From NCBI GenBank assembly GCA_030765065.1, contig CM060990.1, positions 5,450,001-5,514,000 of the forward strand: DNA of 64,000 bases, given 5' to 3'. The stretch's first letter is position 1. Each line of letters opens with the position of its first letter. Position numbers and translations under genes: made by a program. Positions 45,731-57,689 of the stretch are shown one piece after another. Origin of the DNA: Deroplatys truncata (taxonomy: Eukaryota > Arthropoda > Insecta > Mantodea > Mantidae). The notes under the pieces were generated by a model. That model did not search any database. It had not been told where the DNA came from and saw only the letters and a list, made by a program, of their open reading frames with translations.

Positions 45731-46331
45731 ATGTTGCAAAAATTGTTACTGGTTAGTCCGGAATTGTTTAATGCATATACTCGTAAAAGAAAAAAAGAAC
45801 GATTAGGCAAGAAAGTAAAAATCTCTGCAAGGAATGTATTCAAGTAATATCTAAGCCGCCGCCGCTGACGCCCCAGTCGATTTAAGAAAGGAAGACAAAC
45901 GAGAGGTTGAAAACTTTACAAAAGAGAATTTCGGTCATATTGCTGGACCCTACTTAGTGCCGTATCTACACACACCTCGGGCCATGGACAGCGTTTTTGG
46001 CATTTATAGAGATAAGATGGAAACTTTAAAATTTGGGGACTGTTTGATTAGAACAGAAAATAATAATCTTCATGTTAAAAGTAAACATTTTAGAGGTACG
46101 AAGAGACTTTGGGAACTGCTAACGAGAAAAAAATGTTCACATGTCTGCTGTATCTACGGCAGATATCAATACAAATTCTTCTCTTACCAATGGACATTTG
46201 CAACCTAACGAACCATTTAATCACATCAAATCCAATAGGGGAAAAAATAAATGAAGATAATAGCAAGACTGTTTCCTTCGAAGGCCATCGAAGCCGAACA
46301 GCAGCAGAGGTAGAGCACACACAAATCACCA
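45731..46331 (+). pseudogene. P2 PY-type (DUF8207-like) remnant
   Basis: The clearest part is about 45945-46140: PYLVPYLHTPRAMDSVFGIY, then TLKFGDCLIRTENNNLHVKS and RGTKRLWELLTRKK. It has the same layout as the P1 PY-like protein (GVRYQDGSYMLGNK, then a TAGLTEL motif). It sits directly upstream of the integrase, as in P1. Numerous stops. Confidence 0.65.
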
Positions 46332-47338
46332 ATGTATAAAAACGTTTTTTATGACCCGTCAAAACCTAGTTCATTTTCCACATTTTCTAAACTTTACTCC
46401 AAACTTAATAGAAAGGATCCGAAAAAACTTAAAGATTGGCTTTTGTAGCAAGTTGCCTACACTTTAGACAAACCTGCAAGAAAGCGATTTCAAAGAATTT
46501 TTTATACCGTAAGCAACATTATCGACGTGTGGGAAGATGTTCAGAGTTTGGCCAAATGGAACGACGACACCAAGTACCTTTTGACGTGCGTGGACTGTTT
46601 CTATAGATTCGCATACATACATCCTTTAAAATCCAAGAGTAGTAGGGCCACCGCCGGTGCCTTTACCAAAATTATAGCTGATGTCAGGCTTCCTCTAGCC
46701 GTGAGATCCGATAAGGGAAAGAATTTTTAAGGTCGGATTTTCAAAATCTGTTGAAACGGAGGGATATCGAACACCAGGTATGTTTAAATCCAGATGTAAA
46801 ATGGTCCATGGTGGAACGATTCAATCCAACTTTAAAGACAAAGCTTTATAAACACTTTACGCACAAAAACTCGTACCATTATGTGGATGTTTTAAGTAAA
46901 TTTGTCTAGGCATTCAACAGCTCCATAGGAAGGGCACGTGCAGACGTTAATCATTCTGCGAGTGTGAAATAAACTAAAATTAAAGATGGATAAGGTGAGG
47001 AAAAGACCTCTTAAATTTATCGCGGGACAAACCGTTAGAATGGACAAGGAAAATATGAAGTTTGCCGCCAAGGTTTTCAACAATATTATTGCACGGAAAT
47101 TTTTAAAATTACCAAGGTTTTTAGATTTCACTCAACCAGTTTGCGAATTGGAGGACCTTAACAAAACTCCTATAAAGGGAAAATTTTACAGCTACGACCT
47201 TACACCTGATAAAGTAACAAAAATGCAGTTTTTAAAACAGATAAAGTATTAAAGACCGGGGTGCGTAAGGGCAGTAAGGAGTTTCTCGTCAGGAGGAAAG
47301 GATACGCACCCGAGTTTGATAGTTGGATAAGTGCTTAA
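46332..47338 (+). pseudogene. P2 integrase remnant
   Basis: Starts MYKNVFYDPSKPSSFSTFSK at 46332. A stop follows in KDWLL, then the core with DVWEDVQSLAKWNDDTKYLL (first catalytic Asp), VRSDKGKNF (second Asp retained, about 46705) and a decayed VERFNPTLK-like part near 46815 (third, Glu). The C-terminal part (46986-47250) includes FIAGQTVRMDKENMKF, and the end (to 47338) VRKGSKEFLVRRKGYAPEFD is chromodomain-like. Several stops and shifts. Order PY, integrase, then capsid genes is usual for this lineage. Confidence 0.82.
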
Positions 47339-48215
47339 ATGGATGAGTTCCTTGTCACGCTCTTAAGCAATGCTAGCGCTGACAATACTCTTGCAAGTTT
47401 TAGAAATGACCTAGCACATCCCGTTAATTTAGAGCGCGATAAATGGGTGGTGGGTTTAGCCTAGTTAACCTACTCTTACGGTTATGAATTCTTAGAGCAA
47501 GACATTTTAAACGAAAATAGCGAACTAATCCAAAATGTAATTACAACCAAAGCGGGAAGAATTATATTTGATAAGAAGAAGTTTAAGAGTTTTATAGATG
47601 TACATACAACCATAAAGGATCAAGTTAAAGACGGTGATTTAAATTAACTTTTATTGACAGAGTTTCAGGAATCTCATTTCGTATCAAAAGAGATATCGGA
47701 CTTGGAACCCAGTAAGAAAGAGTGGGCTCTTACGCAACCAACCGGAGAGCGAAACCAGCAAGGCAAATGACATTCACCTGGTATTTGCAAAAAACAAGAA
47801 GCTGATATTTGACGATACAATTTATTTTCCAACAAGGGTATACCACGGTCTGGGCGACCTTGTAAACACCATAGAACATTCTCTGCCTAGCTTAGATATT
47901 TATAAGCTTACCAATAAGACTGTGTCCATTGAAATAGGCGACATAAAAACTCTCTTTCTCAGATCTAACAGAAAAATGGACTTCCAGGTCGTTTACGATG
48001 CAAAGCCCTATTTGTGTTCTGTAGTATAATAGAACGTACGTGGCGCTTACGTTCGCTCTTTGAGAATAATTCAGTTTCCATCCTTCTCTAATCAACACAT
48101 TTTAACATAATATACTACGTACCGGTGGGAAAAGTATTCTTTCAAACTATCGCCATAGAACTATTAAGCAAATTTGCCACCTTGGTTATTAGCAGCAGCA
48201 TGAAACTGACGGTGT
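47339..48215 (+). pseudogene. P2 minor capsid (penton-like) remnant
   Basis: ATG at 47339 directly follows the integrase stop. MDEFLVTLLSNASADNTLAS, then ERDKWVVGLA and, after a TAG, LTYSYGYEFLEQD match the N-terminus of the Polinton minor capsid family. The C-terminal VPVGKVFFQTIAIELL segment is seen near 48122-48170. The middle is broken by several stops. Confidence 0.7.
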
Positions 48216-48650
48216 TGGTATTACGTTTTAAAACAAGTTTTGTTTGATTTCAGGTCTTACTCCATCGCCTATTAGGGTCTTTATGATGCTAGGGATCAGG
48301 TAATGTTAAAGAAGGGGCCGTGGACACCGTGGAAGGCAATCCTCCATAATCTGCGTGCCCCACCCTGCGCGTAGAATGAGCTCACCTAAAAGGCAAAGGC
48401 TCCAAAATCGTTTCCGTGGGAGACCACTGACTTTAACAAAGCAATAGATGTGGCATCCGACGGTACAAGTTTAAATACAGTTAATATCGAAACTCACGGT
48501 TGCAAGAAATTGAACTTTGAAACTCCAATCTGCGACTTGGTGGCGTATACTGCGCTCGCTAAACGGCGTTAGCTATCGCCGCGTGGGTGTGGGATAACAA
48601 TGGCAGTTTTCTATTCATTAATTAGATCATTTAAAATATTAACATTTTAC
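48216..48650. other. P2 interval with no assigned gene
   Basis: Decayed sequence between the minor capsid and core genes. Protein-like pieces are present but not assignable. Confidence 0.4.
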
Positions 48651-48990
48651 AATGGATCCTCTGATAGCATACTATGTCAATCAGAGCGGTGGAGGGCGTC
48701 TTGTGCACTTAATTGGGCCCATATACGTTGGGAGTCCTTACTTAGAAGGTCAGGGATTAGGCAGCTTTCTCGGAGGCCCGTTTAGAATTGTAAAACCCAT
48801 TCTGTTTTGGGCCAAACAGCCCTCTGTACGGGTGCCAATATACTCTCCCACATAGCTACGAAACACATTGTAGCCAGGTGAACAATAGAGTCAACAAGTT
48901 GCAGAGAGGTAAAGGCAAAAATAGAATGCGTAAAGTAAAGAGAACCGTTAAAAAAATTAAGAAGGGAAGAGACTTTGCTTAGAGACCATT
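48651..48990 (+). pseudogene. P2 pX-like core protein remnant
   Basis: MDPLIAYYVNQSGGGRLVHL then IGPIYVGSPYLEGQGLGSFL and a GGPFRIVKPILFWA segment resemble the small Gly-rich, membrane- or DNA-associated core protein encoded just before the major capsid gene in this lineage. A basic tail (RKVKRTVKKIKKGRDF, about 48930-48980) is visible in a shifted frame. Confidence 0.68.
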
Positions 48991-49679
48991 CGTGCAGAAT
49001 TTTACGGGGTGACATAATTAAATCGGAATTTGACACATTTGCTAGTAAAAACACGCTTCAATCGGCCGTAATTGAAAATGTTCATAGTTTGTAGAAACCC
49101 ATTGTGCCTGCAGAGCAATCATTTTAGAATATGTTGTTCCCGGCAATAATGAGCATTACCTAGATTAATATTTTTCTTTGATGGTTAAGGGAAAATTTGC
49201 GAAACTGGATGGAACAGCTTTGTCCAATGAAAAAGTTACAGGAGTAAATAATTTGCTACATTCGTTATTTAGTCAGTTAAATGGAGTTTCTATCACCCCT
49301 TCCGAAGATCTCTACCACTATAGAAGCTATCTAGAAGCAGTGTTAACCTATGGTTACGAACCGCAAAAAGTCTTGGCAGCTGGAGATTCAAATTTAGGTT
49401 GGAAAGAGCGATGGGAAAGAAGCAAAAGATCTAAATAAATTTACAAATATGGTAAACTCTATGGCGATTTGTTTAACGTATCCACGCTTCTTCTTCTTCT
49501 TCCAGGAGTCAACGTTCAGATAAAATTAACAAAATCCAAAGATTCCTTCTATTTGCTTAGCGAGGATACGGACCCAAAAGCTAAATTGAAATTCCTAGAT
49601 GCAACATTATATGTTATAAAGCTTAAAGCTGACGCAGTATTTTATATCACAACACTGTGAATGCCAGAATGATTGTAGT

Positions 49680-50480
49680 GTAAATTAACATCATTGTATG
49701 ACAATGATTTGAGATGTTTGTTATGAAATAAGTTTACACAGCCTCACTGAAACTGACAATAGGAGCGGGTAACAATGAAGCGAGTTGTTTATTAATTAGT
49801 TGAGACAAACAAATGACGTCAGAAAAGCGTGCCTTTCTTTAGAAATGGAGGAAATATCTTCCCTAGAGCATATGTGTTCGTAATTTTGATTGGATATAAA
49901 AATAGACGCTAATGTTGGCGCGTTTTATTAACCAATAGCAGTTCTGTTATAATGTTTAGGCATATCGGGGTGAGGGAGTATAAAAAGCTAAAGCTAGAGA
50001 CGGGTAACGCTCAGTCCAACAGAATCATTCGCGGGTTATACGTCGTGCAGTTCTACAGAATCATTCAGAAGTTACACGTCGCCCAGTTCATCAGAATCAT
50101 TCACGCGTTAAACGTCGCGCAGTTCTACAAAATCTCTTGCGTCGTAAAGTTAGTTAAAAGATGTGAAATACGCGAATTAATAATGTGCGGCAAATAAGTG
50201 ATAATAGTTACATTCGAAAATATAACAGTTTCAGTCGGTTGTGTATCAAGAGTAATTATGTGAAATGAATAAAGTGTGACGGCAATAAAAGTGTAAAAAC
50301 AAATTCTTTTTTCAGTGTTATCTTTTAGTAACAACTCCTTTCCGTTTACACACCCTGTTCAAGAGATTTGCTCGACTGCGTAATAATAGCTAGCCGGAGG
50401 ACAAAGAACCCAAATTCAAAATAGTAAAACAATAACAGGCGCTCAGCAATAAGATAACACGAAAGTTACCACGACAAAGC
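49680..50480 (+). mobile_element. probable solo-LTR-like insertion in the P2 capsid gene
   Basis: The capsid frame stops making sense at about 49680 and resumes at about 50485. Between them lie a TATA-like GGGAGTATAAAAAGC (49974-49988) followed by an initiator-like TCAGT, a set of imperfect roughly 36-bp repeats (CAGTTCTACAGAATCATTC variants, 50010-50130), and AATAAA signals near 50267-50288. Promoter plus polyadenylation signal in a short insert suggests a solo LTR. I could not find convincing ends or a target duplication. Confidence 0.4.
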
Positions 50481-50604
50481 TTCATCTAACATACTAGAAT
50501 CTCATTTGCAAACATTATTAAACACTAATGCGATATACGACCTAATTCACGTGGATATTAGGTCCTTTACTTTTGGTCCCGGACAGAGCACAGTTTCCAT
50601 AAAC

Positions 50605-50610
50605 AATGCC
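50605..50610. repeat. left TSD of P3 (AATGCC)
   Basis: Six bases before the P3 end; the right copy at 60376-60381 is AATCCC, one mismatch. Confidence 0.8.
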
Positions 50611-50635
50611 AGTAGGGTATATAGAGGAATTCGAT

Positions 50636-51230
50636 CGCAGTTTTTTGCGTGTATATGGGAAAGGATAGGGAAAACGAGGGTAGATGCGACGGTTCAAGGA
50701 GGAAAATGCGTTTATATGGGCGAGATAGGGAATACCAGGGCTGATGCTAGGCTAGACAGTGGTAGAAGGAGGGGGAATGCGGTTTATATGAGACAGATAG
50801 GGAATACGTGGAAAGGTGCTAGGCTAGACGGAGGCTGAGGAGTAGAGTATGGTTTATATGAGAGGTGTAGGAAAACGAGGAGAGGTATTAAGCTAAGCAG
50901 GTTGAGTATACGTTTATAAGGAGACGAGAAAACGGAGAGATCCTATGCTAGAATAGACAGATGTTGAAGGTAGAATGTGTTTTATATATGTTAGATAGGA
51001 AACCAAGGAGATACTCAGCTAGACAGGGGGCAGGAGGCGGAATACGCTTTATGAGAGGCAGGGGATACGGGGAGAGGTGCTAGACTAGACAGTGGTTGAG
51101 AGTAGAGTATGGTTTATATGAGAGGTATAGGAAAACGAGGAGAGTCGGTAGGCTAGACAGGTAGTGTAGCAGTAGGAATATGGACTTATATACAGGAGAG
51201 ATATGGAATAGGAGGGAGATACTAGACCTT
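50636..51230 (+). repeat. P3 TIR zone A: about 60-bp degenerate minisatellite
   Basis: Repeats of a GTTTATATGAGA, GATAGGGAATACG, GCTAGGCTAGACAG pattern. The mirror image is at about 59756-60350. Confidence 0.8.
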
Positions 51231-51309
51231 GAAAGTGACTTTAAGCGAGAACTTCATGAAAATATGTTTCATGTCAATGTTCTAGACATGCCCATCACGT
51301 AACCTATTC

Positions 51310-51520
51310 AGGGAAAAGGTGAATCGTTCAGGGGCAAAAGGTGACTGCTCAGGGAAAAAGGTGCCCCACAAAGGGAAAATGTGACCAGCAAAGGGAAAAA
51401 GGTGACCAGTAAAGGGAAAAATGTGACCAGCAAAGGGAAAAAGGTGACCAGCAAAGGGAGAAAGGTGGCCACCAAAGGGAAAAAGGTGAGCCATAAAGGG
51501 AAAAAGGTGACCTGCAACGA
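51310..51520 (+). repeat. P3 TIR zone B: 21-bp repeats
   Basis: AAAGGGAAAAAGGTGACCAGC repeated about nine times with small changes; mirrored at about 59465-59675. Open frames across it (Phe/Pro/Leu-rich) follow from the repeat and are not genes. Confidence 0.92.
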
Positions 51521-51544
51521 GAAAAGCTAACCCACTAACACTAA

Positions 51545-52930
51545 CAGGTAAGTAATTCAGCTAGTATTGCAAGAGGCTGACTGCATCATAGCAGTGTATG
51601 ATTTCACAGGTAATTCAGCTAGTATCGTATGTATTTAGGCTAATTAATCTAGTATCACAGGAGGATAGATTCCAGAGGGTAACTGCATCATGGCTCTGCA
51701 TGATTTCACAGGTAATTCAGCTAGTATCTTAGGTATTTAGGCTAATTCAGCTAGTATCACAAGAGGATAGATTCTAGCGTTGGGTATAGCTTAGTGTCGT
51801 ATTTCACAGGTAATTCAGAGAGTATCGTAGGTATTTAGGATAATTCAAGTATCACAGGCGTTTAGAGTAATTCAGCTAGCATTACAGGAGGGTAGGTTCC
51901 AGGGGTCGGTTATAACATAGCTTCGTATTCCACAGATAGTTCAGGTAATATCGTAAGTATTTGAGGTAATCGACATAGCTTCACAGATATTATTGATAAT
52001 TTCGATCAGAGATTTGTATCACAGCTATTTAAGGTAAATGCAGGTGATTCAGGTTGTATCAATGGTATTTGAGTCATTTTAACAGGTAAGTCATCTAGTA
52101 TCATTGGTATTTAAGGCAAACCAGATAGTATCACAGGTGCTCGTGCTAATTTAGAGCAGGAATTCGTATCAGAGCTAGTTAAGGTAATTTCACATAATTC
52201 GGGTAGTATCACAGGTATTTAAGTCATTTTCGCAGGCAATTCAGCTAGTATCGTGAGCATTTAAGCTAATTCAGCTATTATCACAGGAGGCTAGATTCCA
52301 GAGGCTAACTGCATCATAGCTATACATGATTTCACAGGTAATTCAGCTAGTATCGTAGGTATTTAGGCTAATTCAGCTAGTATCACAGGAGGTTAGATTC
52401 CAGGGCTGGGTATAGCATAGTTTCATATTTCACAGGTAATTCAGAGGGTATCGTAGGTATTTAGGATAATTCAAGTAACATAGGTGTTTAGAGTAATTAA
52501 GCAAGCATTACAGGAGGGTAGGTTCCAGGGGTTGGTTATAACCTAGTTTCGTATTTTACAGATAATTCAGGTAATATCGTAAGTATTTGGGTAATCAGCA
52601 TAGTTTCACAGATGCTCGTGATAATTTCGATCAGAGATTTGTATCACAGCTATTTAAGGTAAATGCAGGTGATTCAGGTTGTATCAATGGTATTTGTGTC
52701 ATTTTAACAGGTAATTCAGATAGTGTCTAGGTATTTGGGCGATTCAAGCATCATAGGTGTTTAGAGTAACTCAGCTAGTATCACAGGAGGCTAGATTCAA
52801 TGATCAGGGTTTCGTATCAGAGCTATTTAATGTAATTTCACTTGATTCGAGTAGTATCACAGGTATTTAAGTCATTTTAACAGGTAATTCAGATAGTATC
52901 ACAGGTATTCATGGTAATATAGAGAGTAAT
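51545..52930 (+). repeat. P3 TIR zone C: AATTCAGCTAGTATC iteron-like repeats
   Basis: Dozens of short units such as GGTAATTCAGCTAGTATC followed by GTAGGTATTTAGGC or ACAGGAGG occur, with longer compound periods of several hundred bases. Mirrored at about 58060-59440. No coding potential. Confidence 0.88.
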
Positions 52931-53295
52931 TAGATTATAAACATTTCGCATCCAACGTTACGACACTTTATATACTTTTTTCTAAATCTTACAAAACGTT
53001 TATATGTTAAACAGTTAGTGGACGAGGCTGAGAGGGATAAACTGCCTGTGGGTTTACAAAATGAAAAGCCATGCATCAACATACCTTAATTTAGTCCGTC
53101 GTACGTGCCTCTCCCTTTTTATCTAGGCTTGAGACTCGCACTAGGAATGCTCCTAATGGCAGGGTTAACACCTCCCCTTCCATCCTCTTCTTTCTTCATC
53201 GGACGGCTGCTAGTTGCATACACAGCACGTGAGTAAACTTAATTTTTTAAGATTGTAGACTCACGAGAAAATCTTTATCTTTAACTTGCATTCTC

Positions 53296-56200
53296 TTAAG
53301 CACTGTTTGTAATACTGTAATGTCCATACGCATAGGTAGTTACTCCATCCTCGGCAATAACTCTTTTATCATCAAAGGGATTCAATGTAATTTTATTCAC
53401 TTGTACTGTGGTAACAGCGTGCTTTCGCGATAGGATTAGATTCATGGGCGTTCTGATGATTTCACAGGTTTTAAGACAGTCTGTATAGCTGTCAAACGAA
53501 ATGTACTGCTTAATAGCGCTACGTTTTATACCTTTAATCTTTTTTATCATTGGTCCTTGAATATATAAGGCATACATCTTAGGACGTAGTCCAACAAAGC
53601 GTAGGATGATTTTGCTATTAGCCTCATCTTTAAATTTTCCCAATACCTTCTTGTTCTGAGTGGAGTGGCATATATGATTGACAGGGTAATCAGCTGTATC
53701 GAGATGCTCAAGAAAACGTAGCTTGTCCTGGTACACATCTTCAGTTGTTACACGATGAATGAATGAATGAATCAGTGTCCATATACAGAAGCTTCAGGTT
53801 TTCAGCTCCATAATAAGGCAACAACACGTCGTAATGATAGTTATACATTAATGTCTTGGAGATGTCCAACACACTCATACCAATGTATATAGGCTTGTTG
53901 AACACAATCTGACGAGAGGCCATATGTACAGCAGCTAGATTAGCAGCATATATCGTCCTGTCGATAAACGTAGGCTTAGCGATCAGCTTCTCTAGAGTTT
54001 TTTCATTGGTCACCAGTCGTATGTCCATACGGTTACGCAGGTTCTCCATAGTTTTTCCAAACATGGTGTTGTTAAAGAGCTTGTAGAGATCCTTCTCGAA
54101 ATCATTTGCAGCTTGTTGTCGTAGCCTGTTGTTAAATTCCACATAAGGTTTCAACCACCGAGACTGTCGGAATTGTAGCACACGATGGATTTTTGTTAGT
54201 CGTAGTCCATGACTAAGAGCTTGCTTCAAAGTCATGTAATGTACTACATACCTCTTTCGAGGTCCAAGGTGATGTATCAGTTTCTTTGTAGATGCTTCCA
54301 ATGGTTTCATACACTCTGGCAGGAAAGGTATATCGTTGTGTAGATCGTGAAGTTCTGCAGGATACTCGATATCGACTTCTAATATATACCCATGAGGATC
54401 ATCTTCTTGTAGTGTTTCTAAGTTGATTTCTTCAGGTGACACCCACTGAAATCCACCAAAAGGAAGGGCGTGACACATTGCCCACCCATATTGGTTATTA
54501 GTGTCCTCGTATGTGATATATTGGGTTGGTCTCGACGGATCAAACTTCTCCATATAAGTGCTATTAGCCTCTGCATACCGATGAGAAACTTGACATAAAC
54601 CTCCTCTTATACCTGATTCCACCATGAGTAGTTGATCATAATCTTGTAACAGCTCTAACTTAATTCCAGTATACAGTAACATAGCGTCCCATGTAAGACC
54701 TGGAGAGGTAAAATAACGGGCCGGATTGACTTTATGTGTTTTGAGGGTTTGCTCTCTGAACGTCTCAAAGACTTCAGCTAGAAGAAGTACATCCGAAGCT
54801 AAGTAGAGATCGCTGTACTCTCCCAGGTTTCTCACATTAAACAGCTCCCATACATTTCTAGCATGATCGTAGTCAGTATCAGTAATTTCTTCTTCATTTA
54901 ATCTATTGTAGAAGGAGTCCTTAGGAAGCAAGCAGGTCTCGTTCAAGGCATCCCATGACGTAACAAAATCATATGGAAATACGCCCTTACGTGTCATCAA
55001 CTTCAATTTGTCTTCTCCGAAGTACTTTAGCGTTTCAGGATACGAGGTTAGATTTTTTACCAACTTATCCAAGCTTGTACTGAGGAATCGGAAGCTATCC
55101 ACAAATCGAAGCTTTATATCTCCTACATACTTGGTGAATGAGATATAGCTTTCTTCAGAGTTAGGAATTACCTCCACACGTTCACTTGTGCACCCCAACT
55201 CCTTTACAATGAAATGCGAGTCATATCCGCTAAGGTTATGCATGAAGACTGGTATATATTTAGGTGTTTTACAGGCTAAATTACATTCATTATGAAGACT
55301 TCCACGATATTCACCGCTGATGTGATCATGGTCGCGTACTTTATAGTTCTCTTATGTAAAGGGTTTTCCACACAAGTAGCATGTCGTAGAAGACTCAAAA
55401 TCCTTTTGCTGTTGATCCGTAAGTTTCAGAGGCTTAGCAGATTTGTATACGTCATCAATCATTTTTGCAAGAGATGTCAGGTACATCATAAACTTCTGAG
55501 CAGCATCAGCACCACGATATACATAGGGTTGCTTAGGAAGTCCAGTTTCGAGATGTTCAACACTGGATGTAGGCTTCACGTAAACACAGAAGCTCATTGG
55601 TGTGTGCTCTTGATAAGGGGTTGTATAGCAAGTTTCAGGATTGGCTATACACGTATGGCATGGAGTGAGAATACTCTCAAAATCAGCATAGATGACATAA
55701 GGTAGTTTCAGCATCCTCTCAACATTTTTAAACTGTACAATTGATTTCTCCTTGGTAGGCATAACTACCCTTACAACACCATGTTGATTACAGGTAGCTG
55801 CATGTTCTTGTAGTTTTTCCAGTCCACTTCGTCCATATCGCTTATCAAAATGTGTAAAACAGCGCTTGCAGGTATAAACACGTTCATTACATTTAGTTTT
55901 CTGGCGTCGAACGAGCTTCTCAAAATTCTTTATATACACGTAGTGATGTTTTCCACTGCTGTCATTCAATAGTAGCAGGTCGCGATGTTCAGGTAGTTCA
56001 ATATCAGCAACCTTTATGGGATACACTTCATGCTTCTCATCCAGCCCGAAAACGTTAATAGACATATTGTTAAACTTCTCAAATTTAGGTATTTGAGAAA
56101 GTGGAGTAGGGTAGGAAACACAGCTGAAGTCGTACTTATCTTGAAGTTGTTTGTATTTGCTCACACGTTGCGCATCCTTCTCAAAGAATTTAGCTAATAT

Positions 56201-56848
56201 AGAGTACATGAAACATTTCTCGCCGGTAAAGTTCTGAATGTTTATACACGCTTCTTTAGCTCCGACAGATGACGGTAGTGGTATGTAGCTACTTCCTCGC
56301 AACGGATTGTACTTGTTGATACGAAGTCGAACTCCTTCCACAGCAAGCAAAGCCCAGTTGCTACCCTTAAGCTGAGACTCCTCCATTTCAGTCACCAATT
56401 TCTTGAATTTCACTTCCATCGTTGACTCCAGATCAGTTTCCAGGAAAACAGCTTGATTCCGTGTTTTAAATGTTTTGTCACAGGTTCCTCCAATACTGTT
56501 AACAAATCGACACTCAACCAGCAGATTAATTTTCACACTTTTGTGAATACCGAGCTCTTTATGCACAGCCTGGATTATGGGTTGTTTTGCTTCATGCAGA
56601 TACATATTTAGGACCTTAGGTGATTCGCATCGTATAAAATACGATTTTAATCGTCCTTTGAATGAAGTTTCGTATTCTTTCATATCACCGTCCTCCATTG
56701 TTGACAGCAACTGATGTTTAGTTGGCTCCAATCTTCTTTTCTTCTGAGGGCTGCTTATTTCACATATATCTTCGTGTCGCTGCCCCTTATAACCATCTTT
56801 GAAGGTTACATTACAATGTTTACATTTGAAGAGCTTCTTGCAGCTCAT
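53296..56848 (-). pseudogene. P3 DNA polymerase B (one stop, one frameshift)
   Basis: Family B, protein-primed-type polymerase, the only P3 gene and of the same lineage as that of P1. From Met 56848 (MSCKKLFKCK) the frame has C2H2-type fingers (a further CGKCGKKF finger lies in frame just upstream, 56900-56850), an INIQNFTGEKCF segment, Exo I YADFES (about 55685), a CxxC plus RDHDHISGEY insertion, Exo II GYDSHF, Exo III YSDLYLASD, Pol A YEDTNNQYG (about 54500), Pol B NNTMFGKTME and Pol C YMDTDSF (about 53775). Lesions: TAA at 55352-55354 in otherwise continuous frame, and a shift at 53757-53772 where ATTC is repeated. The true start may lie upstream. Last codons are inside the TIR. Confidence 0.9.
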
Positions 56849-57444
56849 CTCGTGTCTTCTCTTGTCATAACCTCGGAGGAACTTCTTCCCGCATTTTCCG
56901 CAGGCATATCATGAGACACTAGGAATGATATCCTTATACACTGAGTTAATCATCCTTATTCTTAATGTAATAACGTATTAATCACTGATCAATGAAATGT
57001 AGACCTCTTCACCTTGATAACACTTTAGAAAGCTGATTATTTTCTGAGAGAACAGCGATGTTAACACCTCAAGACTAATTAGCACAAATGAAGTCCAATG
57101 CCCTAGATCACCATATTTATAGAGGGAGCACGAACCTTTTAGATCAATCATAAACTCGCTCCATAACCAGCTGTATATGATCGCTCAACGTGTATTAACC
57201 TCAGCCATATAACCTCACGCCCAGAAGCAGGATGTTTATGACGTCACACCTAGAGACAGGATGTCGATTCTGGCGCACAGAGAGATGCCGACAACTGATA
57301 AGCTTCTTTATTCTAAGCCGGCAGCCCCGCCCTTTTATTTCTACTGATTAATCGCTTATATCTCCTGAATGAAAACAGATAGAACACTGGGATGAAAACT
57401 AGTCCATTCTTTGGAATGCGCCGCGTCATTAGGTTATTGTTCCA
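56849..57444 (-). promoter_or_regulatory. P3 polymerase upstream region with TATA box
   Basis: The minus strand near 57125-57110 reads CTCTATAAATATGG, a good TATA box about 260 bp upstream of the coding region. The rest is leader and promoter sequence up to the inner edge of the right TIR. Confidence 0.55.
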
Positions 57445-57689
57445 AGACTAAAGGTATAAAACGTAGCGCTATTAAGCAGTACATTTCGTTTGACAGCTAT
57501 ACAGACTGTCTTAAAACCTGTGAAATCATCAGAACGCCCATGAATCTAATCCTATCGCGAAAGCACGCTGTTACCACAGTACAAGTGAATAAAATTACAT
57601 TGAATCCCTTTGATGATAAAAGAGTTATTGCCGAGGATGGAGTAACTACCTATGCGTATGGACATTACAGTATTACAAACAGTGCTTAA
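57445..57689 (+). pseudogene. truncated 3' copy of the P3 polymerase gene in right TIR
   Basis: Encodes the same C-terminal residues as 53296-53540 (KGIKRSAIKQYISFDSYTDC to GHYSITNSA), in opposite orientation. The sequence before it is unrelated to polymerase, so the copy exists only because the TIR extends into the gene. Confidence 0.9.

Larger units (their letters stand above)
50611..53542 (+). repeat. P3 left terminal inverted repeat (2.93 kb)
   Basis: Almost identical to 60375-57445 reversed. It contains three nested tandem-repeat zones and, at its inner end, the last 79 or so codons of the polymerase gene (53296-53542). Confidence 0.93.

Noticed and set aside
51282..51517. Phe/Pro/Leu-rich open frames in P3 arms (also 59447-59704)
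   Set aside because: They are translations of the 21-bp repeat and appear in two frames at once.
57411..57689. Second polymerase gene in P3
   Set aside because: Only the C-terminal end is present, as a by-product of the TIR; no catalytic motifs and no start.
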